Source of the DNA: Chloroflexota bacterium | Lineage (GTDB): Bacteria; Chloroflexota; Anaerolineae; B4-G1; SLSP01 | NCBI GenBank assembly: GCA_019873645.1 | Contig: JAIOAX010000005.1 | Coordinates: 1-64,000, forward strand | Direction of reading: 5' to 3' | Length of the DNA: 64,000 nt | Part shown: piece after piece, positions 23,691-32,350 of the stretch | Layout of the letters: each line of letters opens with the position of its first letter | How positions within the stretch are numbered: position 1 is the stretch's first letter | Translations under genes and position numbers: made by a program | The notes under the pieces: generated by a model | Seen by the model: the letters and a program-made list of their open reading frames with translations, nothing else | Database searches by the model: none | Told to the model about the DNA's origin: nothing

Positions 23691-25631
23691 ATGACCGTAC
23701 CATCTGTCTTGATTTTCAGTGAGGACGCTACGGTGACACAGGCACTGCTAGGCCTGATGCCTCCGGAAGCGACGGTGCTGCCTTTGACCGATGTGGCGAC
23801 GCTGCGTGAGACCCTGCCGGCGCATGAAAATCCGCTGTTGGTGCTGTATCTCACGGCGCAGTCCGAAACGGCAGTGCTGACGACTGTGCGCGAACACGGA
23901 CGACATGCTACGTTGGTGTGGGTAGCCTCCAGCGCGCCTTCGACCGCGCAGCTCAATGCGCTTCTGGAGAACAACCTGCAAGCTCTGCTTGATTATCCAT
24001 TTCAGGAGCAGACGGCGCGTGAAATCCTGGCGACGGCTCTGACGCGCGCGCAACGGCACGCCTCGCGGCAACGTTTGAGGGAGCATCTTACCGAGACAAA
24101 CCAGAAACTCAATCAGCGTCTTCAAGAGATCAACGCCATCTACGTCATCGGAAAATCCGTCACCTCGTCGTTCGATGTGGATGAAATCCTGGAGCGCATC
24201 GTGAACGCCTCGGTCAACCTCACACAGGCCGAGGAAGGTTTTATCCTCTTGACCGAGGGTGAGAAGCTCTATCTGCGTGTGGCGAAGAACATGCAGGAGG
24301 ACATCGCCAAACGTTTCTGCACGGAAGCCTCTGACCCAATCGCCCGGCAGGTCATTCATTCCGGTAAACCGACGATGTTGCAGCGCAGCACCAAAATTGC
24401 CACCGGTTATGTGGTGCGTGCCCTGCTTTATGTCCCCATTCAGGCGCCCGGACGCGGTACGTTGGGCGTGCTGGCCGTGGTTAACCTGGTGCATGACCAG
24501 GGCTTTACCGAGGGACACCTGTTCACCCTCAGCGCGATTGCCGACTTTGCCGCGATTGCCCTGGAAAATGCACGACTCTTTAGTCTGATGGAAGCTGAAC
24601 GTTCGCGCCTGAGCGCCATTCTGGAACAAGCTGCCGAGGTCATTCTGGTCACGGATACGGAAAACCACCTGTGGCTGTGGAGCCACAGCGCAGCCGCCGA
24701 GCTGGGACTCATGCCGGAGGCACGGGGGCAGAAGGTCGAAACCTGCATCCAGAACGCTTATATCCGTGAGCTGTTTACGCGCCGTAACGAGGAGCATGCG
24801 GTCCTGCGCGCCGAGATAGATATGGAGGACGGGCGGGTTTTCAACGCACAGTTGAGTCCTATCAATCACATCGGCCGGGTAGCGGTGATGCAGGACATTA
24901 CCCATCTTAAGGAGCTGGATCGGCTGAAGTCGGAATTCGTGTCTACCGTCTCCCACGACTTGCGCACGCCGCTGACCACCATCCAGGGGTATATTGAGTT
25001 GCTCGACCGCGTGGGGCCGCTCACGGCGATGCAAAAGGACTTTATCAACAAGGCGTTGCACAGCCTGAGCCACATTACGGCGCTGATCAGCGACCTGCTG
25101 GACATCGGGCGCATCGAGGCGGGCTATGATCTGGAAATGTGTCCTTTTCGGATCAACGAGATCATCCACCAGGCGATTGAGGCGCACATGATACAGATTG
25201 AGCAGGCGCGGCTGTCGTTCTTCACCGAGATTGCGGATGAGCCTTTGTGGATTATGGGCAATGCGCAGCGCATGCGCCAGGTGCTGGATAACCTGATCAG
25301 CAATGCGATTAAGTACAACCGCGTCGGGGGCTATGTCAAGGTCTCCGCGCGACGGGACGAGGAGCATCTGATCGTGAGCGTCGAAGACAACGGCCTGGGC
25401 ATCCCGCTCAAAGAACAGCCCAAGATCTTCGACCGTTTCTATCGGGTGCAAAGGCCGGAAACCGATGATATTCGCGGTACCGGCCTGGGACTTTCTATCG
25501 TCAAATCGGTGATCGAAAAACACAAAGGGCGGATCTGGGTGCGCAGTTATCCCGGCAAAGGGAGCACTTTTGCTTTTGTGCTTTCTTTATACACACCGCC
25601 GACGCCTGAGGCCGAGGGGGGACCATGGTGA
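23691..25631 (+). CDS. Sensor histidine kinase with receiver-like, GAF and PAS domains
   Basis: 646 aa. Residues 1-120 look like a degenerate receiver fold (VPSVLIFSEDATVTQALLGL; LLVLYLTAQSE at the place of the phospho-Asp, which is missing). A coiled coil (LREHLTETNQKLNQRLQEIN) leads to a GAF domain (about 150-300) and a PAS domain (about 305-400). The HisKA helix has its His in STVSHDLRTPLTTIQGY, and the HATPase domain has DNLISNAIKYN, VEDNGLGIPLKEQ and GTGLGLSIVKSV. Soluble; signal unknown. Its stop overlaps the der start (ATGGTGA), an odd pairing of sensor and ribosome-assembly GTPase that ties their expression together. Confidence 0.88.
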   Translation: MTVPSVLIFSEDATVTQALLGLMPPEATVLPLTDVATLRETLPAHENPLLVLYLTAQSETAVLTTVREHGRHATLVWVASSAPSTAQLNALLENNLQALLDYPFQEQTAREILATALTRAQRHASRQRLREHLTETNQKLNQRLQEINAIYVIGKSVTSSFDVDEILERIVNASVNLTQAEEGFILLTEGEKLYLRVAKNMQEDIAKRFCTEASDPIARQVIHSGKPTMLQRSTKIATGYVVRALLYVPIQAPGRGTLGVLAVVNLVHDQGFTEGHLFTLSAIADFAAIALENARLFSLMEAERSRLSAILEQAAEVILVTDTENHLWLWSHSAAAELGLMPEARGQKVETCIQNAYIRELFTRRNEEHAVLRAEIDMEDGRVFNAQLSPINHIGRVAVMQDITHLKELDRLKSEFVSTVSHDLRTPLTTIQGYIELLDRVGPLTAMQKDFINKALHSLSHITALISDLLDIGRIEAGYDLEMCPFRINEIIHQAIEAHMIQIEQARLSFFTEIADEPLWIMGNAQRMRQVLDNLISNAIKYNRVGGYVKVSARRDEEHLIVSVEDNGLGIPLKEQPKIFDRFYRVQRPETDDIRGTGLGLSIVKSVIEKHKGRIWVRSYPGKGSTFAFVLSLYTPPTPEAEGGPW

Positions 25632-27028
25632 AACCCCTGGTAGCCATCGTGGGCCGTCCCAATGTGGGCAAATCCACTCTGTTCAACCGTATCGTTGGTG
25701 AACGCCGGGCTGTGGTCAGCGACATCCCCGGCACCACACGCGACCGTATCATTGCGGAAGCCGAGTGGAATGGACGGCGGTTTCTGGTTGTGGATACGGG
25801 CGGCATTGAAATCCTGCCGCCGAATGTCGAAAGAGGTCTGCGGCCGCTGCCCAACACCCCACTGCTGGAAGATTCGGCCCCCTTCATCCCACTGATCCGT
25901 GCCCAGGCTGAAATGGCCATTGAAGAGGCGGACCTGATCCTGTTCCTCACCGATGCCACGACCGGCCTTACCGGCGCCGACCGCGAAGTCGCCGATCTGC
26001 TGCGGCGCAGCGAGAAGCCGGTGTTGCTCGTCGCCAACAAGGCCGACAACGAGGCGCGCGATCAACAGGCCCTGGAATTCTATGAGTTGGATATGGGCGA
26101 CGTGTATACGGTCTCGGCGCTGCACGGCACCGGCGTTGCCGATGTGCTGGATGTAGTGGTGGATTTGCTCCCGCCGGCCGGAGCCGAGGGCGAGAGTGCA
26201 ACCGAAGCCATCCACGTCGCCATTCTCGGACGCCCGAATGTGGGCAAGTCCTCGCTGCTCAACCGTTTGCTCGGGGAAGAGCGCGCCATCGTCAGCCCGG
26301 TGGCCGGCACGACCCGCGACGCCCTCGACACTGAAATGACGTGGAATGGGCAGAAGATTGTGCTGATAGATACCGCCGGTATCCGTCGCCGCGGCAAAGT
26401 CGAACCGGGGGTGGAAAAGTACAGCGTCTTGCGGACCGCGCGCGCTTTAGAGCGCACCGATGTGGCGTTGTTGGTGCTTGATGCCCCTGAGGGCATCACG
26501 GCGCAGGATGCCCACATTGCCGGGATGATCGCCGCAGAGGGCGTCAGCGTCGTCGTGGTGGTTAACAAGTGGGATGCGGTGGATGCGGCAACACGGGCCA
26601 GACGCCCGGAGTTCGAGGCCCAGGTGCGTGAAGGACTGAAGTTTCTCAGCTATGTGCCGGTGCTGTTTGTGTCGGCGCTGACCGGCCTGCACGTCCATCA
26701 AATCCTGCCGACGGTCGTAGACATTGTAGAAGCGCGTTTTCAACGTCTACCGGCGGGGCAGTTGAACGATCTCATCCGCACCGCCGTGGCCGCGCATCCG
26801 GGGCCGAGCAAAAAAGGGCAGCGACTCAAGATTTTTCACGTCACCCAAACCGGGGTTGCGCCCCCGACGTTTATTTTCTTTGTCAACGATCCCGAACTGG
26901 TGCACTTTTCATACCAACGTTTCCTGGAGAATTGTATCCGCGAGGTCTATCCTTTCCCCGGCACACCCATTCGTATGGGCTTTCGGGCGCGTCACAAGAA
27001 AGGGGAAGCAGAGAGCCAACGCCCATAG
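25625..27028 (+). CDS. der: Ribosome-assembly GTPase Der (EngA)
   Basis: 467 aa with two tandem G domains and a C-terminal KH-like domain, the signature of Der. G1 motifs are GRPNVGKSTLFNRI and GRPNVGKSSLLNRLLG; G3 motifs DTGG and DTAGI; G4 motifs NKAD and NKWD. The KH-like end includes KIFHVTQTGVAPPTF and FPGTPIRMGFRARHKK. It acts in late 50S subunit maturation. The ATG overlaps the end of the kinase gene. An insertion after the first DTGG (ILPPNVERGLRPLPN) makes it somewhat longer than the E. coli-type switch region but is otherwise unremarkable. Confidence 0.96.
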   Translation: MVKPLVAIVGRPNVGKSTLFNRIVGERRAVVSDIPGTTRDRIIAEAEWNGRRFLVVDTGGIEILPPNVERGLRPLPNTPLLEDSAPFIPLIRAQAEMAIEEADLILFLTDATTGLTGADREVADLLRRSEKPVLLVANKADNEARDQQALEFYELDMGDVYTVSALHGTGVADVLDVVVDLLPPAGAEGESATEAIHVAILGRPNVGKSSLLNRLLGEERAIVSPVAGTTRDALDTEMTWNGQKIVLIDTAGIRRRGKVEPGVEKYSVLRTARALERTDVALLVLDAPEGITAQDAHIAGMIAAEGVSVVVVVNKWDAVDAATRARRPEFEAQVREGLKFLSYVPVLFVSALTGLHVHQILPTVVDIVEARFQRLPAGQLNDLIRTAVAAHPGPSKKGQRLKIFHVTQTGVAPPTFIFFVNDPELVHFSYQRFLENCIREVYPFPGTPIRMGFRARHKKGEAESQRP

Positions 27029-27049
27029 GTTATCAAGGAGGTGTTCTCC

Positions 27050-30000
27050 ATGTCCTTGCCACTCCCGGAACTGCGCGTTGAAATTCGCAAGTTGGGCGCC
27101 AAATACTTCGCCGTGACCAAACAGGGGAACGGCCAGGAAATCTGCACCAATGAATTTCAACACGACCCTACCGGTACGACCCATCTTGGGCCGTTGTGGC
27201 TTTTGGAACGTGGGGCGTTGTCGCCTGATGAAACACCCCGGCCGGGACTGCCAACCGGCGGCAAGGCCAGTATAGGACAGGTGGCCTTGTACGGTCAACG
27301 CCTGTACGGTTATCTCTTTGGGAAAGGCAAGCCGCTGCAAGCCTTCTTAAAGGCCAACCCCGAGTATCAGCCGGCGCACCTGATTCTGGCGCTCCATCCC
27401 GATGTGGCATCACTGTGGCGTCTGCCGTGGGAATACCTGCACGACGGTGAAGATTTTGTCTGCCTGAACGGTACGCTGCGCCTCAGCCGTCGCCCTGAAG
27501 AATTGCTTCCCTTGTCCTTGCCGGCTTTGCCGCCCCCCTTACGGGTTCTGTTCGTCATTGCCGCGCCTGAAGATCAAAAGCCCCTGGATGTGGAACGCGA
27601 GCTGACGGTGGTGCAGGATGCGTTGGAAGGCCAGGTCCGCGATGGCCGTTTGGAGATAGAGGTGCTGGACGAGGCCACATTGCCCGCGTTACGGGAGACG
27701 CTCACCCAGGGCGCCTTCCATATTGTCCACTATATCGGCCACGGAGCATATACCCCCAAACAACAGCGGGGTTTCCTGTGTTTTGAGCGGCATAGCGGCG
27801 AAACCGAATTGGTGGATGCTGAACATCTTCATCCTCTGTTAAATGGCGCTACACAATTACGCCTAATCGTTGTCGCGGCGTGTCAGAGCGCGCAAATTGG
27901 CGTACTCGATGCCTTCGACAACGTCGCTACCGGCCTGCTGCGCTGCGGGGTGCCGGCGGTGCTGACCGTCCCGACCAGCCTGACCGACGATTCCGCCATC
28001 GCCTTACTGGAGACATTCTATGGGCAACTGGCAAACGGCGGATCGCCCGTTGCCGCCCTCCACGTGGCTCGTCTGGCGCTCGAAGAGGTGGATACGGGGC
28101 GCGCCACCGAGCGTCGCCGCTTCGATTGGGGGGTGCCGGCCCTCTACATGCGTGCGCAAGACGCGCCTTTGATGGCCTCCACGTTGGAAGCTGCGCCGAT
28201 TGTTTCACCGTCGCCACGGCTCAGAAGCGTCGTTGGGATGGCGCTGCCCTTCCATTTTGTGGATCGCCGCAAAGAGTTGCAGGCCCTGCGGCGCGCGCAG
28301 CGGGAATCCCTCCATATCCTGGCCCTGTGGGGCAGCGACGGCAGTGGGAAGAGCGCGCTGGTTGCCAAATTCATCGCCGGCTCCGGCATCGGCGCCGAGA
28401 ATGTACTGGTCATCCAATGCCGTGAGCTGTTTACGCCCGTGCTCGCGCTGGAGAAAATCGCGGCGTTTTGGCGTTCCCAGCAAACCGAGGCTGCCATACA
28501 GGCGGCCACGCTACTCCTCGATACCCGGCGTGATCCTGAAGAGCGCGCCCGTATGGCCGCCCGGCTGGTCGGCGATCATCCGGCGATCATCGTCTTTGAT
28601 GATCTGGAGGCGTGGTTTGAGTCACCGGCGGCCGCGGATGAGGCTGCGCCTGCGTCCATCGCCGATAAGATTATGGGGCCCGTCCTGCGGGGGCTGATTT
28701 CCGTCCCTGGAAAAACCACCTATCTCTTCACCGCGAACCGGATTTGGGACGCAGTGGCGGCCATACCGGTCGCCCAAAAACTGGAAATCCACCTTCCTCC
28801 TCTTTCCCCCCGTCATGCCATCCTGTTGATGAACACCTTGCCCCACATCGGCCGGGAATCCCTGGAGGCCAAGCTGGATGCTTACCGACTGCTCGGCGGT
28901 CATCCCGAAACATTGAAATTGCTGGACGGTTATCTGGCTACCGGTCAGCGTTTGCAGGAGATACGCGACAACCCGCCGGTCACACCGCAAGCGGCCGAGG
29001 CATGGCGACAGTATTTTCTGGATTGCATCCTCAAGCATCTGGACCCCGGTGAGACTGACGCCCTGCTCACACTGGCTGCCTTTACGGGCCCGTTCAATGT
29101 GGAGGTGGTGTCCCGTTTGACCCATATCGCAGAAAAATACGCCGCGCCGTTGCTTGAGCGTTGGGAGAAACTGGCTTTGTTGCAACCGCAGTATCTTGAA
29201 AATCGGCTCCACTGGTACAGTTTTCATCCCCGCGTGCGGCAGCATATCCTTGAGACGATGAGCGACCTGGAACGCGCCGGCCGGCATGCGCACATTGCCG
29301 CTTATTATGGTGCGCCTTTCCTGGATGAAGCGCGCCGCCGTATTATGACCGGCAGCGCCGCTGCCTGGACCGAGGCGCGTATCGAGTGGCTGGCCCGCGA
29401 CAGCAACGGCATCCTGGGCATGTGGATACGCCAGACGCAAGATCCTGAGCGCGCCCGCCGTGTGATGGCCGACGCGCTGGCCTGGCAGGATCACCTTTTC
29501 CAGGCCGGCGAACTGGAAGCTGCCGTGCATCTCGTGCATACGATCACACCCGTGCTCAACCGTTGGGGGTTGCACGATCTTTCCGAGGCGCTCTTGCAGC
29601 GTATCATTGCGAGTGACAAAGAGCGCGTTACCAGTATGGACAATCTGGCAAATTTGCATATTGTGCGTGGGCATCTCGATCAGGCGTTGGAAGTCTACGA
29701 GGAATTGTACGCCATGCTGAAGGCGCAGGGCGCCAAAGAGCAGATGGCGTCCATCCTCCGCAGAATCGCCGGAGTCTATTATCAATTAGGGGATACGCTT
29801 CAGGCCATCCAAAAACACGAAGCCGCGTTGCGCCTGATGCACGAGATCGGCAATCGCAACGGTGAAGGTCTGTGCCTCTCCCAGCTTGCCACGTTGTACC
29901 GGCAAACGGGAGACCATAAACGCGCCCTGGTATGCGCCCGGGCGGCGCAAGACATTTACGAAAAACTCAAGAACCCCGCAGGCGCGGCAGCGGCACTCTA

Positions 30001-30322
30001 TGAGCAGGCGCTCAATCTCAAACATACCGGGCGCCCCGACCAGGCCCTGGAACACCTGCAGGCCGGCCTGGAACTCACCCGCAACCTTGGAGATGATGCG
30101 TTGACCTGCAATATACTCCAGGAGATTGGAGCACTGCACGGCGACGGCGGGCGGCTTGAGGCGGCGATTGAAGCCACACTTCAGGCTGTGGAAGTGTGCG
30201 GCCGCGTGGATGCGCGCCGGGCCGCGCCCCTGTGGGAATTCCTGGGAAAACTTTATGAGCAACAGGGCCATCTCGAAAAAGCTGCCACCAGTTACGCGCA
30301 GGCCCGCCGCCTGACGCCGTAA
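27050..30322 (+). CDS. CHAT protease - STAND NTPase - TPR protein
   Basis: 1090 aa. AAGGAG at 27035 with nine-base spacing selects the ATG at 27050 over GTG at 27041. Residues about 100-370 form a CHAT (caspase-like, clan CD) domain with His in IVHYIGHGAY and Cys in VVAACQSAQIG, so the catalytic dyad is intact. A central NB-ARC/STAND NTPase (about 395-700) has Walker A GSDGSGKSALVAKF and Walker B AIIVFDDLE, followed by a winged-helix-like part. Residues about 840-1090 are TPRs (GDTLQAIQKHEAALRLMHE, GDHKRALVCARAAQDIYEK). Family knowledge: STAND proteins oligomerise on sensing a ligand through their repeats and switch on an effector. Here the effector is probably proteolysis. A role in defence or regulated death is inference. 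No obvious substrate gene is adjacent. Confidence 0.85.
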   Translation: MSLPLPELRVEIRKLGAKYFAVTKQGNGQEICTNEFQHDPTGTTHLGPLWLLERGALSPDETPRPGLPTGGKASIGQVALYGQRLYGYLFGKGKPLQAFLKANPEYQPAHLILALHPDVASLWRLPWEYLHDGEDFVCLNGTLRLSRRPEELLPLSLPALPPPLRVLFVIAAPEDQKPLDVERELTVVQDALEGQVRDGRLEIEVLDEATLPALRETLTQGAFHIVHYIGHGAYTPKQQRGFLCFERHSGETELVDAEHLHPLLNGATQLRLIVVAACQSAQIGVLDAFDNVATGLLRCGVPAVLTVPTSLTDDSAIALLETFYGQLANGGSPVAALHVARLALEEVDTGRATERRRFDWGVPALYMRAQDAPLMASTLEAAPIVSPSPRLRSVVGMALPFHFVDRRKELQALRRAQRESLHILALWGSDGSGKSALVAKFIAGSGIGAENVLVIQCRELFTPVLALEKIAAFWRSQQTEAAIQAATLLLDTRRDPEERARMAARLVGDHPAIIVFDDLEAWFESPAAADEAAPASIADKIMGPVLRGLISVPGKTTYLFTANRIWDAVAAIPVAQKLEIHLPPLSPRHAILLMNTLPHIGRESLEAKLDAYRLLGGHPETLKLLDGYLATGQRLQEIRDNPPVTPQAAEAWRQYFLDCILKHLDPGETDALLTLAAFTGPFNVEVVSRLTHIAEKYAAPLLERWEKLALLQPQYLENRLHWYSFHPRVRQHILETMSDLERAGRHAHIAAYYGAPFLDEARRRIMTGSAAAWTEARIEWLARDSNGILGMWIRQTQDPERARRVMADALAWQDHLFQAGELEAAVHLVHTITPVLNRWGLHDLSEALLQRIIASDKERVTSMDNLANLHIVRGHLDQALEVYEELYAMLKAQGAKEQMASILRRIAGVYYQLGDTLQAIQKHEAALRLMHEIGNRNGEGLCLSQLATLYRQTGDHKRALVCARAAQDIYEKLKNPAGAAAALYEQALNLKHTGRPDQALEHLQAGLELTRNLGDDALTCNILQEIGALHGDGGRLEAAIEATLQAVEVCGRVDARRAAPLWEFLGKLYEQQGHLEKAATSYAQARRLTP

Positions 30323-30355
30323 TACCGGCCTGATATTGTGTAACCAACCGTGCAG

Positions 30356-30388
30356 AGACCTGACAGGTTTTCAAAACCTGTCAGGTCT
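30356..30388. repeat. 33-bp perfect palindrome
   Basis: Arms of 16 bases starting AGACCTGACAGG mirror each other exactly around a single central C. It lies 34 bases after the CHAT gene stop and has no T tract, so it looks like a dispersed palindromic repeat, although it could also stall transcription. The rest of the 285-bp spacer 30323-30607 shows only the promoter at 30531. Confidence 0.8.
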
Positions 30389-30530
30389 GGTCCAGATCGG
30401 CAGATCTCGAATACCGCGCGGGGCAACTGGCATTCCCCTTTAAGCAATGGGTGAGCCATTTAACCGGAAAGTTATTGGCGCCGCCGTGCACTACATATCC
30501 GGCTTGGAAACGTATAGTATAAAAGTGCCA

Positions 30531-30560
30531 TTGCTCTGGGTAGGGATTACAGTGTATAAT
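30531..30560 (+). promoter_or_regulatory. Probable promoter for the RNA methyltransferase gene
   Basis: TTGCTC (30531-30536), an 18-bp spacer and TATAAT (30555-30560), 48 bases before the ATG. Confidence 0.5.
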
Positions 30561-30607
30561 GGGAATAAGCTACCCTGACAAGCACAAAAAAGTGGAGGCG
30601 GCTTTCG

Positions 30608-31999
30608 ATGGCGGGCACCCCTGCAAGCTGGCCAACCGATTTTCTCGTCCGCATGCGCACCTGGCTCGGCGATGAAGCGCAGGCTTTCTTTGCCGCGCTG
30701 GCAAGGCGCGATGTAGGCTTGCGTCTTAACCCCGCGCGCGGGTCGCTGGAGTCACTCAAGGCGCGTCTCCCCTGGGAAACACAACCGGTCCCCTGGTGTC
30801 CTGAAGGCGTATGGCTTCCCCCACAGGTCCAGGAAGAAGCGCAGGTCGGGGCGCACCTGTATCACACCCTGGGCGTTTACTATGTGCAGGACCCCAGCGC
30901 GATGGCGGCGGCCGTGTTGCTCGATCCCCGTCCCGGTGAATGGGTGCTCGATCTCGCCGCGGCGCCCGGCGGCAAGACCACCCACATGGCCGCGCGGATG
31001 CGGGGCGAGGGCGTGCTCGTCGCCAACGAAGTGGTGCGCCGCCGCGCTGCGGTGCTGGCGCTCAACATCGAGCGTATGGGCGTCACCAACGCGCTGCTCC
31101 TCAATGAGACGCCCGAACGTCTGGCCGAACGTTGGGGGGGATTGTTCGATGCGGTGCTGGTGGATGCGCCTTGCTCCGGTGAAGGCACCTTTTCGCGCGA
31201 TTCGCAGGCCATCCGCGATTGGAGCGTGGACACAGTGCTCGGCAACGCGCGCCGACAGAAACAAATCCTCGAACAAGCGGCTCTGCTGGTGCGCCGTGGG
31301 GGACGCATGCTTTACGGGACATGCACCTTTGCCCCCGAGGAGAACGAAGCCGTCATTGCCGCGTTTCTGGCGGGACATCCCGATTTCGAGATTGCGGACC
31401 TGCCGCAGGTGCCGGGTTTGCAGCCGGGGCGTCCTGAATGGGTGGGGGCACCGGACGATGTGCGGCGCGCCGGACGCTTCTGGCCGCATACCGGCCCCGG
31501 TCACGGACATTTCTACGCCTTGCTGCGCCGTAAGGGCGAACCGGGGAATAACTTGCCCGAACGCTGGACCGGCAACACTGTTCCCGGACGAATCTTCAAT
31601 CTCTACTACAAAAGCGTCGGCGAAGCCATAGCCGGCACCCCACCTGAGCAGGGGCTGATGCTCACCAAGACCGATGACCTCTATGTGACCCCGATGGACC
31701 CTAAGCTCTGGGAGGGATTGCATGTGTTGCGGCCCGGCTGGTGGGTGGCCTCCTTGCGCCACAACAAAGTCTGGCCTGATCATGCCCTGGCGCTGGCCCT
31801 GCGTCCTGAAGAGGCACGTTTCGTTGTAGACCTGGCGCCGGATGATCCACGTTTGACCACCTATCTGCGCGGTGGCTTTTGGCCGGACGATGGCGCGGGG
31901 GAATATGTCTTAGTCGCCGTCGAAGGCTTTCCGCTGGGCTGGGCCAAGCGTGGCGAAGGACGTTTGCGCAGCCGCTATCCGCTGCATCTGCGCGGCTAG
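30608..31999 (+). CDS. RsmB/RsmF-family RNA (cytosine-5) methyltransferase
   Basis: 463 aa, SAM-dependent enzyme that makes m5C in rRNA or tRNA. The Rossmann core has LDLAAAPGGKTTHMAA (motif I), the catalytic VDAPCSGEGTFSRD (motif IV) and YGTCTFAPEENE (motif VI, with the second Cys). The N-terminal part (GLRLNPARGS) is the usual RNA-binding segment. The C-terminal 150 residues (YKSVGEAIAGTPPEQG to the end) resemble the extra domain of RsmF-type enzymes rather than RsmB, which has an N-terminal NusB domain absent here. GGAGG lies 11 bases before the ATG. Confidence 0.9.
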   Translation: MAGTPASWPTDFLVRMRTWLGDEAQAFFAALARRDVGLRLNPARGSLESLKARLPWETQPVPWCPEGVWLPPQVQEEAQVGAHLYHTLGVYYVQDPSAMAAAVLLDPRPGEWVLDLAAAPGGKTTHMAARMRGEGVLVANEVVRRRAAVLALNIERMGVTNALLLNETPERLAERWGGLFDAVLVDAPCSGEGTFSRDSQAIRDWSVDTVLGNARRQKQILEQAALLVRRGGRMLYGTCTFAPEENEAVIAAFLAGHPDFEIADLPQVPGLQPGRPEWVGAPDDVRRAGRFWPHTGPGHGHFYALLRRKGEPGNNLPERWTGNTVPGRIFNLYYKSVGEAIAGTPPEQGLMLTKTDDLYVTPMDPKLWEGLHVLRPGWWVASLRHNKVWPDHALALALRPEEARFVVDLAPDDPRLTTYLRGGFWPDDGAGEYVLVAVEGFPLGWAKRGEGRLRSRYPLHLRG

Positions 32000-32010
32000 T
32001 AAGTTAGGAG

Positions 32011-32318
32011 TTACGCACTGCGCTGTTTTTTGACAGGGATTCACAGGATTTTCAGGATTAAAGAAGAGTCTACTGAAAAAACCAATGATCTCACCGCAGA
32101 GTCACGGAGGGCGCAAAGATTTTTATGTCAGATTCAATAAAATTAAGTCTTTCGCGTTTCATTACTAATTTTATTGATATAAACTTGAATTTTTCTCGGC
32201 GTTCTTTGCGTCTCTGCGGTGAATTAGACTTTTTTCAGGAGAGTCAAAGAAGGCTTTGTAGGAGCTTTTTCATCCTGTCAATCCTGTAAACCCTGTCCAA
32301 AGAAACGCACCGCGTAAC
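32011..32318. repeat. ~308-bp foldback (nested inverted-repeat) element
   Basis: The whole spacer folds on itself. Outer arms GTTACGCACTGCG (32011 on) and CGCACCGCGTAAC pair; then GACAGGGATTCACAGGATT (32032 on) pairs with AATCCTGTAAACCCTGTC (32280-32297), TCACCGCAGAG (32090 on) with CTCTGCGGTGA (32212-32222), and at the centre TCAATAAAATTA with TAATTTTATTGA (32165-32176). Arms are imperfect. It has no coding capacity and no clear flanking duplication. It accounts for nearly all of the 351-bp gap before the cyclase gene. Confidence 0.75.
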
Positions 32319-32350
32319 GACTGTATGGTCACAGCTTGAGAGGGACGGAG

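Noticed and set aside
23748-25523. A 591-residue open frame antisense to the sensor kinase
   Set aside because: The plus-strand frame has complete GAF, PAS, HisKA and HATPase motifs; the antisense frame has low-complexity His/Arg/Gln-rich sequence and no recognisable fold.
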